A stretch of 33,181 bases of DNA from NCBI GenBank assembly GCA_964531165.1, contig CAZHEA010000034.1, positions 1 through 33,181 on the forward strand, given 5' to 3'. The notes under the pieces are model-generated. The model was not told the DNA's origin. It made no database searches and saw nothing but the letters and a program-made list of their open reading frames with translations. Position numbers and translations under genes: made by a program. Below, one piece after another: positions 24,244 through 32,786 of this stretch (position 1 is its first letter; each line of letters starts with the position of its first letter). The DNA comes from SZUA-229 sp964531165. GTDB taxonomy: Bacteria; Pseudomonadota; Gammaproteobacteria; SZUA-229.

Positions 24244-25053
24244 TTATAAATATTGATGCCATGGAATTGAGTTGTCGCCAAATACAAAAAACTCAGGGTT
24301 AAGCAGACTGTCTTTGGTGTTGTAACGAAGTTTACTACGGTCTATTTGTGTGAGGTGTCCACCCGCTTCTTCTACTATGCAGTGAGCTGCTGCCGTATCC
24401 CATTCAGAGGTTAGCCCTAGCCGCGGATATAGATCAACGCTGCCTTCTGCTACCATGCAGGATTTTAATGAGCTACCTACGCTGAGTAATTCGATATCGC
24501 CAAGTTTTTCATAATATGTTTTTAGCCTTTCGGTAGCATGTGAGCGACTGCCTGCGATAACCAAATTTGCTTTATCCGCGGGACGGACATGAATGATATG
24601 AGCAGATTCTGCAGCTATTTTTTTAAATGCACCGCCATTACGCCATGCGTAATAATCCGTTTTTAAAATGGGTACGTTAATAACACCCAGAATGCTTTCA
24701 TGGTTTTCAATGAGTGCAATATTGACAGTGAACTCACCGTTGCGTTTGATGAATTCGCGGGTGCCATCTAACGGGTCAACCAACCAGTAACGATCCCATT
24801 GCTGTCGGATTTCAAATGGTATGTGTTCAGATTCCTCAGTTAAGACAGGTATCTCAGGGGTTAGCTCATGTAGTGCATTGCGGATTATTTTATCAGCTGC
24901 AAGGTCTGCCGTTGTTAGCGGGGTGTTATCCTCTTTGTGTTCAATAGTGAATTTTGAATCATAAATTTCGAGTATTTTTTCACCGGCAATGCGCGCAATA
25001 CTGAGTGCATTCTGACAAAGGTACTGTAAATTCAGTTCGTCTGATTTACTCAT
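24244..25053 (-). CDS. cysQ: 3'(2'),5'-bisphosphate nucleotidase CysQ
   Basis: A 269-residue Mg2+-dependent phosphatase that removes the 3' phosphate of PAP and PAPS, keeping sulfate assimilation going. Motifs of the inositol-monophosphatase-type family: TEESE (72-76) and DPLDGTREF (93-101) for metal binding, and SEWDTAAAHCIVEEAGG near 215-231. It starts two bases after the nudE stop. This gene order with nudE and, divergently, yrfG is familiar from gammaproteobacteria. Confidence 0.95.
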   Translation of the reverse strand: MSKSDELNLQYLCQNALSIARIAGEKILEIYDSKFTIEHKEDNTPLTTADLAADKIIRNALHELTPEIPVLTEESEHIPFEIRQQWDRYWLVDPLDGTREFIKRNGEFTVNIALIENHESILGVINVPILKTDYYAWRNGGAFKKIAAESAHIIHVRPADKANLVIAGSRSHATERLKTYYEKLGDIELLSVGSSLKSCMVAEGSVDLYPRLGLTSEWDTAAAHCIVEEAGGHLTQIDRSKLRYNTKDSLLNPEFFVFGDNSIPWHQYL

Positions 25054-25055
25054 TT

Positions 25056-25640
25056 TTAAACTTCTTTACGTGCGTTAAGGATGTCACGTACCTGATAAAG
25101 TGCAGCGATGCTACGGGCTTCGCTAAGGTTTTCATTGGCAACTAATGCCTGAATGTTATTTACATTACAAATTAGTTGCTGAAGTTCTTCGGGTTCATCT
25201 CCCTGAAGTTTTTCCGGTTGTAAATTTTCGGCAAGTACCGTATGTGTTAGGAAGCTGATGTAGCCCGGGGCAATTGTCATTTCCCCCAGCGGCGTTAACG
25301 TATTTGCACGGTAGCCAATTTCTTCCATGCACTCCCGGTTAGCTGCCTGTAATATGGTTTCACCCGCATCTATTTTGCCTTTGGGAAAAACCAGCTCATA
25401 GCGATCGGTGCCAACGGCGTATTCGCGAATCATAATGACATGTTCATTATCTATGACGGGAATAATCATAACCGCACCGGCACCTGGTGTAACCAGTCTT
25501 TCAAACTGGTGTTGCTGGCCGTTACTAAATTCCAGATCAACCTGCTCAATGGTAAACAGTTTACTCTGGCTATGAATTTTACGGTTGAGAATTTTAGGTT
25601 TATTTTGCATATTGAGTGATTTACTATTTATAGCCGACAT
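25056..25640 (-). CDS. nudE: ADP compounds hydrolase NudE (Nudix)
   Basis: A 194-residue cytoplasmic Nudix hydrolase acting on ADP-ribose, NADH, Ap3A and similar compounds. The Nudix box is complete: GKIDAGE..., then REC-MEEIGY, matching G-x5-E-x7-R-E-U-x-E-E-x-G-U. The N-terminal LFTIEQVDLEFSNG is typical of NudE. The first ATG has no clear ribosome site; the Met 10 codons further (25610) is an alternative start. It forms an operon with cysQ. Confidence 0.92.
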   Translation of the reverse strand: MSAINSKSLNMQNKPKILNRKIHSQSKLFTIEQVDLEFSNGQQHQFERLVTPGAGAVMIIPVIDNEHVIMIREYAVGTDRYELVFPKGKIDAGETILQAANRECMEEIGYRANTLTPLGEMTIAPGYISFLTHTVLAENLQPEKLQGDEPEELQQLICNVNNIQALVANENLSEARSIAALYQVRDILNARKEV

Positions 25641-25740
25641 TGTTGCATTTATATTGTTATATTTAAATAGCCCATAATAATAAGTAGAAGAGGATTTTAG
25701 TTGTGTTTAATTGGCCTGAGAAAAAGGGTGGAAGCTTTTG

Positions 25741-26391
25741 ATGATTAACTGGTCGGAAATAAATACCGTGTTTCTGGATCTTGACGGTACGCTGCTGGAT
25801 TTGCATTTCGATAATCATTTCTGGTTACAGTATGTGCCAGAGTGTTATGCCTCGCAGCATCAGCTTTCACTAGAAGAGTCGCACCGGCACTTGAATGAAA
25901 AGTACACGGCCGTTTACGGAAGCCTTAACTGGTATTGTGTGGACTACTGGAGCCAGGAGCTAGGGCTGGATATCGCCGCATTAAAGCACTGTATTCGGGA
26001 CAGAATTTCTATTAGACCTTATGTTGTTGAATTTTTAGAAGCACTGCATATGCACGGAAAAAGAGTGGTGCTGGTAACGAATGCACACCCGCTGAGTTTT
26101 CAGGTAAAGTTTCAGCACACGGGACTAGGGCACTATTTTCATCGAATAATTACTTCACATGAGCTGCATCATCCAAAAGAAGATGGTGCGTTCTGGAGGG
26201 AGCTGGAGAAAACTGAAAAGGTTGATAAGGCATCTACGCTCTTTATTGATGATAATTTTAATGTGCTGGATGCGGCAGCTGATTATGGTATTAAACACCT
26301 GCTAGCGATTAAACAGCCGGATAGCACCCAGTCAGATAAGCAGCATGCGCACTATCATTTGCTGGACTCTTTTAAAGATATTATGCCTTAG
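25741..26391 (+). CDS. yrfG: GMP/IMP nucleotidase YrfG (HAD family)
   Basis: 216 residues. HAD motif I is FLDLDGTLLD with D13 and D15; motif II TNAH; motif III HPKED; motif IV FIDDNFNVLDAA. The NHFWLQYVPECYA segment and helical cap match YrfG, which dephosphorylates GMP and IMP. It is divergent from nudE, as commonly found. The start is the ATG at 25741; an adjacent TTG at 25738 is less likely. GGTGGAAG upstream is the ribosome site. Confidence 0.92.
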   Translation: MINWSEINTVFLDLDGTLLDLHFDNHFWLQYVPECYASQHQLSLEESHRHLNEKYTAVYGSLNWYCVDYWSQELGLDIAALKHCIRDRISIRPYVVEFLEALHMHGKRVVLVTNAHPLSFQVKFQHTGLGHYFHRIITSHELHHPKEDGAFWRELEKTEKVDKASTLFIDDNFNVLDAAADYGIKHLLAIKQPDSTQSDKQHAHYHLLDSFKDIMP

Positions 26392-26677
26392 TTGGGTTTT
26401 TGTCTCACCCGAACGGGTTAAATGTTAATTAAATCAATGGTTTCAAGTTGTTTTTGGTTGAAAACTTTAACTGTTTTGTTATTATTTGTCCGTTCGTCAG
26501 GTGTTGTTAATAAGTCACACCAACCCGTAGTGAATTTGTTTTTTTCAGTGTTTACGGCAAATGATTAAAGATGATCAGAGCTCTCTGGTCCAGGTGTTTT
26601 CAAACTTTATAGTAGGGGATGACTTTATTATGTCTCTGAAAACTTCGATAACTTTAACGATTAATACAGGTTCTATT

Positions 26678-27079
26678 ATGCCAGTAAGCCGCTTTATAAA
26701 AATATGTATGATGGTATTCGCCATTACGTCGCCGATAAATACAGTTGTTGCTGCTGATAGCGGAGTGTTTAACAATAAGTCACTATCACAGCATGAATTA
26801 ACTAAGTGGGAAAAGAAAAAATTATCAGCCGAGTTTAAGCATCAGTTTAATCCATCAGGTACAAGTGGCTTTCAGAGCCTGGGGCGTAACCCGTGGCAAG
26901 CCAAAAAAGACAGAAAGCAGCAGCACAATACTAAAATGTTGCAGTTGAGCAATAACTGGGGCGGCTGTCGTGAATTTGCTTATAAGCAACGTGGACAGTG
27001 CTATGCTCGCGGTAGTGATGCCTATACCTGTGAGCGGTACTATGATGCGCGAGTGAGTCATTGTAATAATATGTTTTAA
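26678..27079 (+). CDS. Small exported protein with four C-terminal cysteines, unknown
   Basis: About 133 residues from the proposed start, with a signal peptide (MPVSRFIKICMMVFAITS, cleavage near AA|D). The mature part is basic and hydrophilic and ends in a Cys-rich domain: GGCREFAYKQRGQCYARG, then TCERYYDARVSHCNNMF. Its four cysteines could form two disulfides. Upstream in-frame ATGs at 26561 and 26630 exist; 26678 best fits a signal peptide, with AGG seven bases before. A strong terminator follows at 27102-27131. No family is recognised. Confidence 0.65.
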   Translation: MPVSRFIKICMMVFAITSPINTVVAADSGVFNNKSLSQHELTKWEKKKLSAEFKHQFNPSGTSGFQSLGRNPWQAKKDRKQQHNTKMLQLSNNWGGCREFAYKQRGQCYARGSDAYTCERYYDARVSHCNNMF

Positions 27080-27101
27080 ATGTGATACGCGTATTCTTTA
27101 T

Positions 27102-27131
27102 AAAAAAACCCCGCCATGGCGGGGTTTTTTT
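27102..27131. terminator. Rho-independent terminator
   Basis: CCCCGCC at 27109-27115 pairs with GGCGGGG at 27118-27124 around a 2-base loop, preceded by seven A and followed by seven T. It works for both strands. It lies 22 bases after the preceding stop. Confidence 0.9.
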
Positions 27132-27142
27132 ATGGTTGAATG

Positions 27143-27185
27143 TTGACATAGATTTTATCAAATATTAAAACCATGTTCTAAGAAC
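27143..27185 (+). promoter_or_regulatory. Candidate promoter and palindrome before the SDR gene
   Basis: TTGACA (27143-27148) with AT-rich -10 candidates at 27163-27170, such as TATTAA or TTAAAA at a 14 to 16 base spacing. GTTCT-A-AGAAC (27175-27185) is an 11-base palindrome close to the expected start point. Confidence 0.4.
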
Positions 27186-27216
27186 GTGATTTTTTACTTT
27201 AGATTAGAATAGAGAG

Positions 27217-28125
27217 ATGACAAAAAAAATTACAATAATGGGTTGCGGTTACATCGGTAAAAAGCTGGCTCGATTACTATTTGAGCAAGAGATTATGCCT
27301 GGCTGTATTGTGCACAGTAAAGGTTCAGCTGATGATTGTCTGGCGATGGGGCTTTCGCCACTGGCATTTGATCTGGATAAGGCGGACAGGGGGCTAAGTG
27401 AAATTGCATTAAGGGAAGCGGTATTAAACGTGTTCGAAGATGCGGTAGTTGCTTATTTTGTACCACCTCAACCGCAAGGTGATAGCGATCAGCGAATGCA
27501 AAATTTTGTCAGCATGCTGGATGGCTTAACCGTCGCGCCAGAAAAAATATTATTAATTAGCACTACCGGTGTTTATGGTGATTGCCATGGCGAATGGATT
27601 GATGAGCAGCGAGCCACGATGGCGCAGGTTGATCGTGCGCGCAGACGATTAAGTGCAGAATCAAGACTGCAAAAATATTGTGATTTAAATAAAACGGCGT
27701 TAATTATTTTTAGAGTGCCGGGAATTTACGCAGTGGATAAACTGCCGCTTAAGCGTATTTTATCCGGGCAACCCATTGTGAATGCTGATGATTCAGGTTT
27801 TACCAATCGGATTCACGCGGATGATCTTAGTGCATTTTGTGCAGAGGCGTTAATGTGTGATGTTACGCCGGGAATTTATAATTGTTGTGATGGTGCGCCA
27901 TCAACTATGAATGACTATTTTATGAAAGTTGCAGATGCAGCGGGACTGGTGCGCCCTGCAGAGATTAGTTTGCTGCAGGCTCAGCAACAATTATCTAAAG
28001 GCATGCTATCGTATCTGGCGGAATCAAAGCGCATATCGAATGAAAAGTTATTGATGCACTTTAAAACAAAGCTTAAATATCCTGATTTATCCACGGGTTT
28101 GCAATCGCTGACAAAACCCGGCTAA
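27217..28125 (+). CDS. Atypical SDR, NAD(P)-dependent epimerase-like protein
   Basis: A 302-residue Rossmann-fold protein. GCGYIGKKLA (10-19) is the dinucleotide-binding loop, STTGVYGDCHGEW the middle motif, FRVPGIYA and IHADDLSAFC the later strands. The Tyr-x3-Lys pair of classical SDRs is not visible in the expected place; an RRRLSAES segment occurs instead, as in the YeeZ-like atypical SDR group. Substrate unknown. It is convergent with an HNH nuclease gene. Confidence 0.82.
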   Translation: MTKKITIMGCGYIGKKLARLLFEQEIMPGCIVHSKGSADDCLAMGLSPLAFDLDKADRGLSEIALREAVLNVFEDAVVAYFVPPQPQGDSDQRMQNFVSMLDGLTVAPEKILLISTTGVYGDCHGEWIDEQRATMAQVDRARRRLSAESRLQKYCDLNKTALIIFRVPGIYAVDKLPLKRILSGQPIVNADDSGFTNRIHADDLSAFCAEALMCDVTPGIYNCCDGAPSTMNDYFMKVADAAGLVRPAEISLLQAQQQLSKGMLSYLAESKRISNEKLLMHFKTKLKYPDLSTGLQSLTKPG

Positions 28126-28159
28126 GACATTTTTTTGTGAGTTAGTAACTGAGGAAACT

Positions 28160-28741
28160 TTAATTAAATGTTTGTCTGCGCTCATGGGGAACATGATTTC
28201 GCAAAAAATTCATTTGATCGGTTAATATCCTGCGGTTTGCCAGAATCATTGCCTCGGCTTTATTTGGCGTATAGGGCAGCGCCAGTAATGGCATGTGAGC
28301 CTGGCCCGGTGTGCAGCAGGCTTTTTTCACATTGCAGGATTTACACGCAGTCACAACATTTTTCCAGATATCATTACCACCCTGTGCTTTGGGTTTTACG
28401 TGATCGCGTGTCAGTAGTGATAATTTGAACTGATTACCACAGTATAAGCAGGTGTGGCGGTCGCGTTCAAATAAGGCGCGATTTGTTAGCAAGGGTGTTA
28501 CGTCATGATTGTATTTTGGTTTTGCACCGCGGATGGCAATAATCGTATTGAGATCGAGAAATGACTGTAAACCGGTATGCTGGCAGGTGCCGCCATAAAA
28601 GCGCAGAATTTTTTCACTGGCGGTCCAGGCGACCTGTTCACGGACATATAAATTGACGGCTTCCTGCCAGTCAATCCATTCTATCGGGCGTCCGCCATTA
28701 TCCAGTGTCAGAATTAACGGTGTGTCTTCACCTGTTCTCAT
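28160..28741 (-). CDS. HNH endonuclease
   Basis: 193 residues. A zinc-binding CLYC pair (98-101) and a CKSC pair (133-136) flank TRDHVKPKAQGG (D113, H114) and NVVTAC (N128), which forms the HNH motif with N137. N-terminal part (1-90) is family-specific. The layout matches stand-alone HNH proteins that are widespread in gammaproteobacterial core genomes, rather than phage terminase-associated HNH. Biological role unknown. Confidence 0.88.
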   Translation of the reverse strand: MRTGEDTPLILTLDNGGRPIEWIDWQEAVNLYVREQVAWTASEKILRFYGGTCQHTGLQSFLDLNTIIAIRGAKPKYNHDVTPLLTNRALFERDRHTCLYCGNQFKLSLLTRDHVKPKAQGGNDIWKNVVTACKSCNVKKACCTPGQAHMPLLALPYTPNKAEAMILANRRILTDQMNFLRNHVPHERRQTFN

Positions 28742-28845
28742 CGATCATCCCCATGATTCTAACATTTAACGGTTAGTTATGAGTATAGCGCATGATTCAA
28801 AAATCACAGTTGAATCAATAGTATAGTGTTATCTTTGCTGGTTTT

Positions 28846-29781
28846 TCAAGTGCTGCATCCGTTGTTGAATAGCTTGCTTTTATCGGACCGGGCGCGTTCA
28901 ATCAGAAAATCGGCAAGTAAGCGTACCCGCTTTGGCATCAGTTCTTTTTCGGCAAACACCAGATAAAATTCTGCGGCAGGGCCGTGCCACTGGGTAAGTA
29001 TGCGCTGTAGTTGACCATTGTTCAGCGCCGGTTTGCAGACAAAAGCCGGGATCATTGCAATACCGGCTCCAGATCGGGTTAGTTGTAAAATAGTTGCCAT
29101 ATCATCACAGCGTAAAGTCGGATAAAAGTTAATTCTCTGGGTCTGTTTACCCCGTAATAGCAGCCATGAGCCATGACCACTGAGCTGTTCGCTAAAGCCG
29201 ATACATTTGTGTTCGCTTAAATCGTTAGGACTACGGACAAGGCCGTGTGCTTGAAGGTATTGTGGTGATGCAACCAGAAGGCGCTCACTGGTGCCCAGCT
29301 TACGCGCAATCAGGCTTGAGTCTGCCAGTGGGCCAACCCGCAGAGCAATATCATAAGGTTGCTCAAACAGGTTAGTCATGCGGTCACTTAAATCCAGCTC
29401 AATTCGAATGTGTGGATAGCGCTGCATAAATTCGGCTAGCCAGACTCCCAGAAACTGTCCTCCCGGGGTAATGGGGGCAGCCATCCGTATTGTGCCGGAT
29501 TCCTGGTGGCTGGCTTCGGTGAGGCGATCCTTTGCATTCATTACCTGTTCTGTCAGGTTGTGTGCTTCCTGATAAAGTCGCTTGCCGGCGTCGGTGAGCT
29601 CAAAACTGCGTCCTTTGCGATTCAGCAAGCGGCATCCAAACTCAGCTTCCAGTTTACTGAGTCGCCGGCTAAGGGTGGATTTTGGCACACCGAGTCGGCG
29701 ACTAGCCGCGCTTAAACCGCCATTGTCGACAATTTGTGAAAAAATCAGCCAGTCATTAATATCTGTCAAAGCACGCTCCAT
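28846..29781 (-). CDS. LysR family transcriptional regulator
   Basis: 311 residues with the N-terminal winged helix-turn-helix (about 8-67; GGLSAASRRLGVPKSTLSRR) and a periplasmic-binding-like effector domain (about 93-300). The inducer is unknown. It is divergent from the four-helix membrane protein gene at 29886, with GAAC/GTTC sites in the 104-base gap, so it probably regulates that gene and itself. Confidence 0.93.
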   Translation of the reverse strand: MERALTDINDWLIFSQIVDNGGLSAASRRLGVPKSTLSRRLSKLEAEFGCRLLNRKGRSFELTDAGKRLYQEAHNLTEQVMNAKDRLTEASHQESGTIRMAAPITPGGQFLGVWLAEFMQRYPHIRIELDLSDRMTNLFEQPYDIALRVGPLADSSLIARKLGTSERLLVASPQYLQAHGLVRSPNDLSEHKCIGFSEQLSGHGSWLLLRGKQTQRINFYPTLRCDDMATILQLTRSGAGIAMIPAFVCKPALNNGQLQRILTQWHGPAAEFYLVFAEKELMPKRVRLLADFLIERARSDKSKLFNNGCST

Positions 29782-29782
29782 C

Positions 29783-29807
29783 GTTCCATATATGGAACAC
29801 TATGTTC
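29783..29807. promoter_or_regulatory. Candidate operator in the LysR / membrane protein intergenic gap
   Basis: GTTCCATATATGGAAC (29783-29798) is a perfect 16-base palindrome. It overlaps a second inverted repeat, GAACA-CTA-TGTTC (29795-29807), so three alternating half-sites lie in 25 bases, one base upstream of the LysR start codon. Confidence 0.5.
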
Positions 29808-29885
29808 AATAATAGGCTGTTTTTATAAATCTTAAAAGCGCTTATTCTGACTCTACTACTATTAACAGAGCAAGAGAGTGAGCAG

Positions 29886-30254
29886 ATGCTTCTAACTGAG
29901 AGCAGTCATGAAATATTTACCCAGATATTACTGGCCTGTGCCGTACTGGGAGGGGCGTATACTGCATTTGTGCGTTTAACCGATAGAAATACAAAGATAG
30001 ATACCGGATTATTACACGGGCGAATCGGGGCTGTGGGGTTGTTGTCTCTGGCCGTGTTGATATTTTTCGGCACTGAGATCAGAACTCAGCTGCTACCGGT
30101 ATTAGTGCTGTTGGTGCTAACGATGATGGCGGGCGTTGCGCTTTATCTTATGATTCGAAGAAAAGGTGAGCTTCCAGCTGCTGTTATTTTTATGCATGGC
30201 CTGTTTGCGGTGAGTGCATTTACTGTTTTAGTTTTAACTCTGGTTAAATTTTGA
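29886..30254 (+). CDS. Four-helix membrane protein with paired HG motifs, unknown
   Basis: 122 residues in four hydrophobic helices (about 10-30, 43-62, 69-90, 98-120). Positive residues after helices 1 and 3 suggest those loops are cytoplasmic. H44 (LLHGRIG) and H104 (FMHGLFA) begin helices 2 and 4 on the same side, a pattern that could bind one heme b, but this is inference. GAGAG precedes the ATG. It is followed by a cytochrome c-prime-like gene after 40 bases, likely cotranscribed under the divergent LysR. Confidence 0.75.
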   Translation: MLLTESSHEIFTQILLACAVLGGAYTAFVRLTDRNTKIDTGLLHGRIGAVGLLSLAVLIFFGTEIRTQLLPVLVLLVLTMMAGVALYLMIRRKGELPAAVIFMHGLFAVSAFTVLVLTLVKF

Positions 30255-30294
30255 TGATTCTAACCGTTTAATTTTCAAGAGGAGATAATAAGTG

Positions 30295-30759
30295 ATGGTA
30301 TCAAAGTGTAGTACTAAGCAGCGTTTGTTGATGGGTTTGATAGTTGTGTTTTCAATGGCTCCTGTCTTTGTGCAGGCAGAAGAAACAGATATTGAACCAC
30401 TGGCATTACAAAAAATCATGTCAGATATGGGAGAAAACATGCAGGCAATTACCGCCGGTATCTCCGCTGAAAACTGGCAACAGGTTGAAAAAAATGCGGT
30501 TTTAATTGCTGATCATCCGCAACCGCCGATAATAGATAAAGTCCGTATTATGAGTTTTATTGGAATGCAGATGGGGGCGTTTAAAGAGCTGGATGGTAAA
30601 ACCCATGAGGCAGCGCGCAAATTAGCCAAAACTGTAAATAGCCAAAATGGCTATGAAATCATAGCTGCATTTTCTGAATTACAAAATACCTGTATGGCTT
30701 GTCATGTAAAATTCAGACAGTCATATGTAAAGCACTTTTACCCAGCAACAGAAAAATAG
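30295..30759 (+). CDS. Cytochrome c-prime-like (class II) exported c-type cytochrome
   Basis: 154 residues from the ATG at 30295 (a GTG at 30292 is an alternative; AGGAG lies 7 to 10 bases before). Signal ends near FVQA. The mature part is helical with a single heme site at the C-terminal end, C133-M-A-C136-H137 in NTCMACHVKFRQSY, as in class II cytochromes. No sixth Met ligand is apparent. Such proteins bind gases or transfer electrons in the periplasm. It probably pairs with the preceding membrane protein. Confidence 0.85.
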   Translation: MVSKCSTKQRLLMGLIVVFSMAPVFVQAEETDIEPLALQKIMSDMGENMQAITAGISAENWQQVEKNAVLIADHPQPPIIDKVRIMSFIGMQMGAFKELDGKTHEAARKLAKTVNSQNGYEIIAAFSELQNTCMACHVKFRQSYVKHFYPATEK

Positions 30760-30891
30760 ATGGATAGTTCATGCTGATATAGACAAGATAGATTTTATAT
30801 TTTGTCGCTTAAAAGAACTAAATATTTTCGTAACACTTGAGAAAGTGGTTAAGCAGGCATACTATAAATTTTTTATTATCTTGAGATTGAT

Positions 30892-31833
30892 ATGTTACGT
30901 ACGGTTGTTTTTATGACAATGTTATTATTAGCTGGTTGTGATTCAAACACAGCCAATTTGGCTCTGGGTACATTAGAGCGAAATCGAATAGCTTATCCGG
31001 CCACAGTTAATGAAGTTATTGTTGAATTACCGGTGGCGGCAGGCGTACAGGTGAGTAAAGGCATGGTGCTGGTACGTCTGGATAATACATTACAACTGGC
31101 GCAAGTCGCAAAGGCCACGGCCGAGGTAGAGAAAGCCGATGCAAATCTTGAAAAATTACGTAACGGTGCTCGAAAAGAAGAGGTGGCTGCCGCCAGTGCA
31201 AAAGTGGCGGGGGCAAAGGCCGGTCTACTCGAAGCGCAGTTAAGTTATAGTCGTGCTAAAAAGCTTCTGAAAGAAAAACTCACCAGCCAGGCTGATGTTG
31301 ATCAGACATTAGCGTTACGTGACGCGGGGCAGGCAAATTTAAAAACCGCAGAAGAACAGTTGTTGGTGCTAACTAATGGCACGCGCCCTGAAGATTTACG
31401 CTTTGCACAGGCATCTTTAAATGTCGCACAGGCTGCGCTCGCCAGTGAGCATAAAAAATTATCAGATTTAACTATTGTCGCAACCCGAGATGGAGTGCTG
31501 GATAACCTGCCCTGGAACTTAGGTGAACGGGTGACAGTGGGCAGTCCGCTTGCGGTAGTGATGGCAGGTAAGGCGCCTTTTGCGCGGGTTTATGTGCCCG
31601 AGCCCTATCGGGTTAAGTTGTCTTTGAATGATACATTAGTGGTGCGGGTGGATGGTTTAGAAAAAACCATTAAAGGTCGATTAAAATGGATTTCAGTTGA
31701 GCCGGCATTTACACCTTACTACGCGCTTAATCAGGAAGAGCGGGCACGCTTAATGTATCTGGCAGAAGTGCAGTTGCCGGACAGTGCAGAAAACTTACCC
31801 AGTGGTGTGCCAGTGCAAGTTGAGCTGCCGTGA
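30892..31833 (+). CDS. HlyD-family efflux adaptor, lipoprotein
   Basis: 313 residues. The lipobox is LAGC (Cys at residue 16). A lipoyl-like hairpin segment (about 35-65) is followed by a coiled coil with repeated units (RNGARKEEVAAA and TNGTRPEDLRFA) at about 75-180 and the second half of the lipoyl and barrel domains. This matches YbhG-type adaptors for ABC-2 exporters. The stop overlaps the start of the ATPase gene. Confidence 0.9.
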   Translation: MLRTVVFMTMLLLAGCDSNTANLALGTLERNRIAYPATVNEVIVELPVAAGVQVSKGMVLVRLDNTLQLAQVAKATAEVEKADANLEKLRNGARKEEVAAASAKVAGAKAGLLEAQLSYSRAKKLLKEKLTSQADVDQTLALRDAGQANLKTAEEQLLVLTNGTRPEDLRFAQASLNVAQAALASEHKKLSDLTIVATRDGVLDNLPWNLGERVTVGSPLAVVMAGKAPFARVYVPEPYRVKLSLNDTLVVRVDGLEKTIKGRLKWISVEPAFTPYYALNQEERARLMYLAEVQLPDSAENLPSGVPVQVELP

Positions 31834-32786
31834 GTGAAGCAGGCCAGAGCAAAATAAGCGACAGTGAAACGGTTATTAAGGTTGAAAATTTAAGCCGCCA
31901 TTTTGGCGATATAAAAGCCATTCAAAATTTAAATTTGCAAATTGAAAAAGGTAATATCTACGGTTTTTTAGGCCCCAATGGTTGCGGTAAGACCACGGCC
32001 ATTCGTTTATTAACCGGATTGTTAAAACCCACCGCAGGAACAGTTAAAGTATTAGGTTATAACCTGCCCGAAGATGCTGAAAAATTACGCATGCGTATTG
32101 GTTATATGACGCAGAAGTTTTCACTTTATGATGACTTGAGCGTGTCCGAAAATTTAAATTTTATTGCAAAAATCTATGGTCTGTCCCGCACCCAGCAAAA
32201 AAAACGCCTGAGTGAGCTGCTCGATACTTATGACTTAAATTCCCAGAAAAAACAGCTGGCCGGTAGCATGAGCGGTGGTCAGAAACAAAGGTTAGCACTG
32301 GCCGCTGCAACCATTCATAAACCGGATTTATTATTTCTCGATGAACCAACGTCGGCGGTAGACCCGGAAAATCGTCGTGAGTTCTGGGAGCAGTTATTTG
32401 ATCTATCGGATCAGGGAACCAGTATTCTGGTATCTACACATTATATGGATGAAGCAGAGCGTTGCCACAAGTTAGCTATTCTTGAAGAAGGGATTAAGCG
32501 GGCCGATGGTACACCGGCTGAATTAATGCAGCAAATGGGCGCGCATGTAGTTGAAATTGCTGCGCATGATTTGCGCCAGTTAAAGCAGGAGCTAATAAAA
32601 TTACCGGAAATTATTAGTGCAGCGCAACTGGGTGAGCGTTTAAGAGTGCTGGTAAAAAATGTGATCACGCAACCGCTGGATTTTTTAAAACAGCAGGCCG
32701 CGGTGAGTGAGAATGCCTCATTGACGCTGGTGCGTCCCAGCCTGGAAGATGTTTTTGTGACCAGTACGGGTGTGGGTCGACAATGA
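31830..32786 (+). CDS. ABC transporter ATP-binding protein of an ABC-2 type exporter
   Basis: 318 residues. Walker A GPNGCGKTT, signature SMSGGQKQRLALA, Walker B LLFLDEPTSAVDP and the H-loop STHYMDE are complete. A single ATPase domain is present, whereas E. coli YbhF has two. The GTG start overlaps the preceding stop (GTGA). A short C-terminal part follows after about 235. It functions with the permease at 32783. Confidence 0.93.
   Translation: MSEAGQSKISDSETVIKVENLSRHFGDIKAIQNLNLQIEKGNIYGFLGPNGCGKTTAIRLLTGLLKPTAGTVKVLGYNLPEDAEKLRMRIGYMTQKFSLYDDLSVSENLNFIAKIYGLSRTQQKKRLSELLDTYDLNSQKKQLAGSMSGGQKQRLALAAATIHKPDLLFLDEPTSAVDPENRREFWEQLFDLSDQGTSILVSTHYMDEAERCHKLAILEEGIKRADGTPAELMQQMGAHVVEIAAHDLRQLKQELIKLPEIISAAQLGERLRVLVKNVITQPLDFLKQQAAVSENASLTLVRPSLEDVFVTSTGVGRQ

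Noticed and set aside
26402..26420. Palindrome ACCCGAACGGGT after yrfG as a terminator
   Set aside because: The loop is only two bases and no T-run follows.
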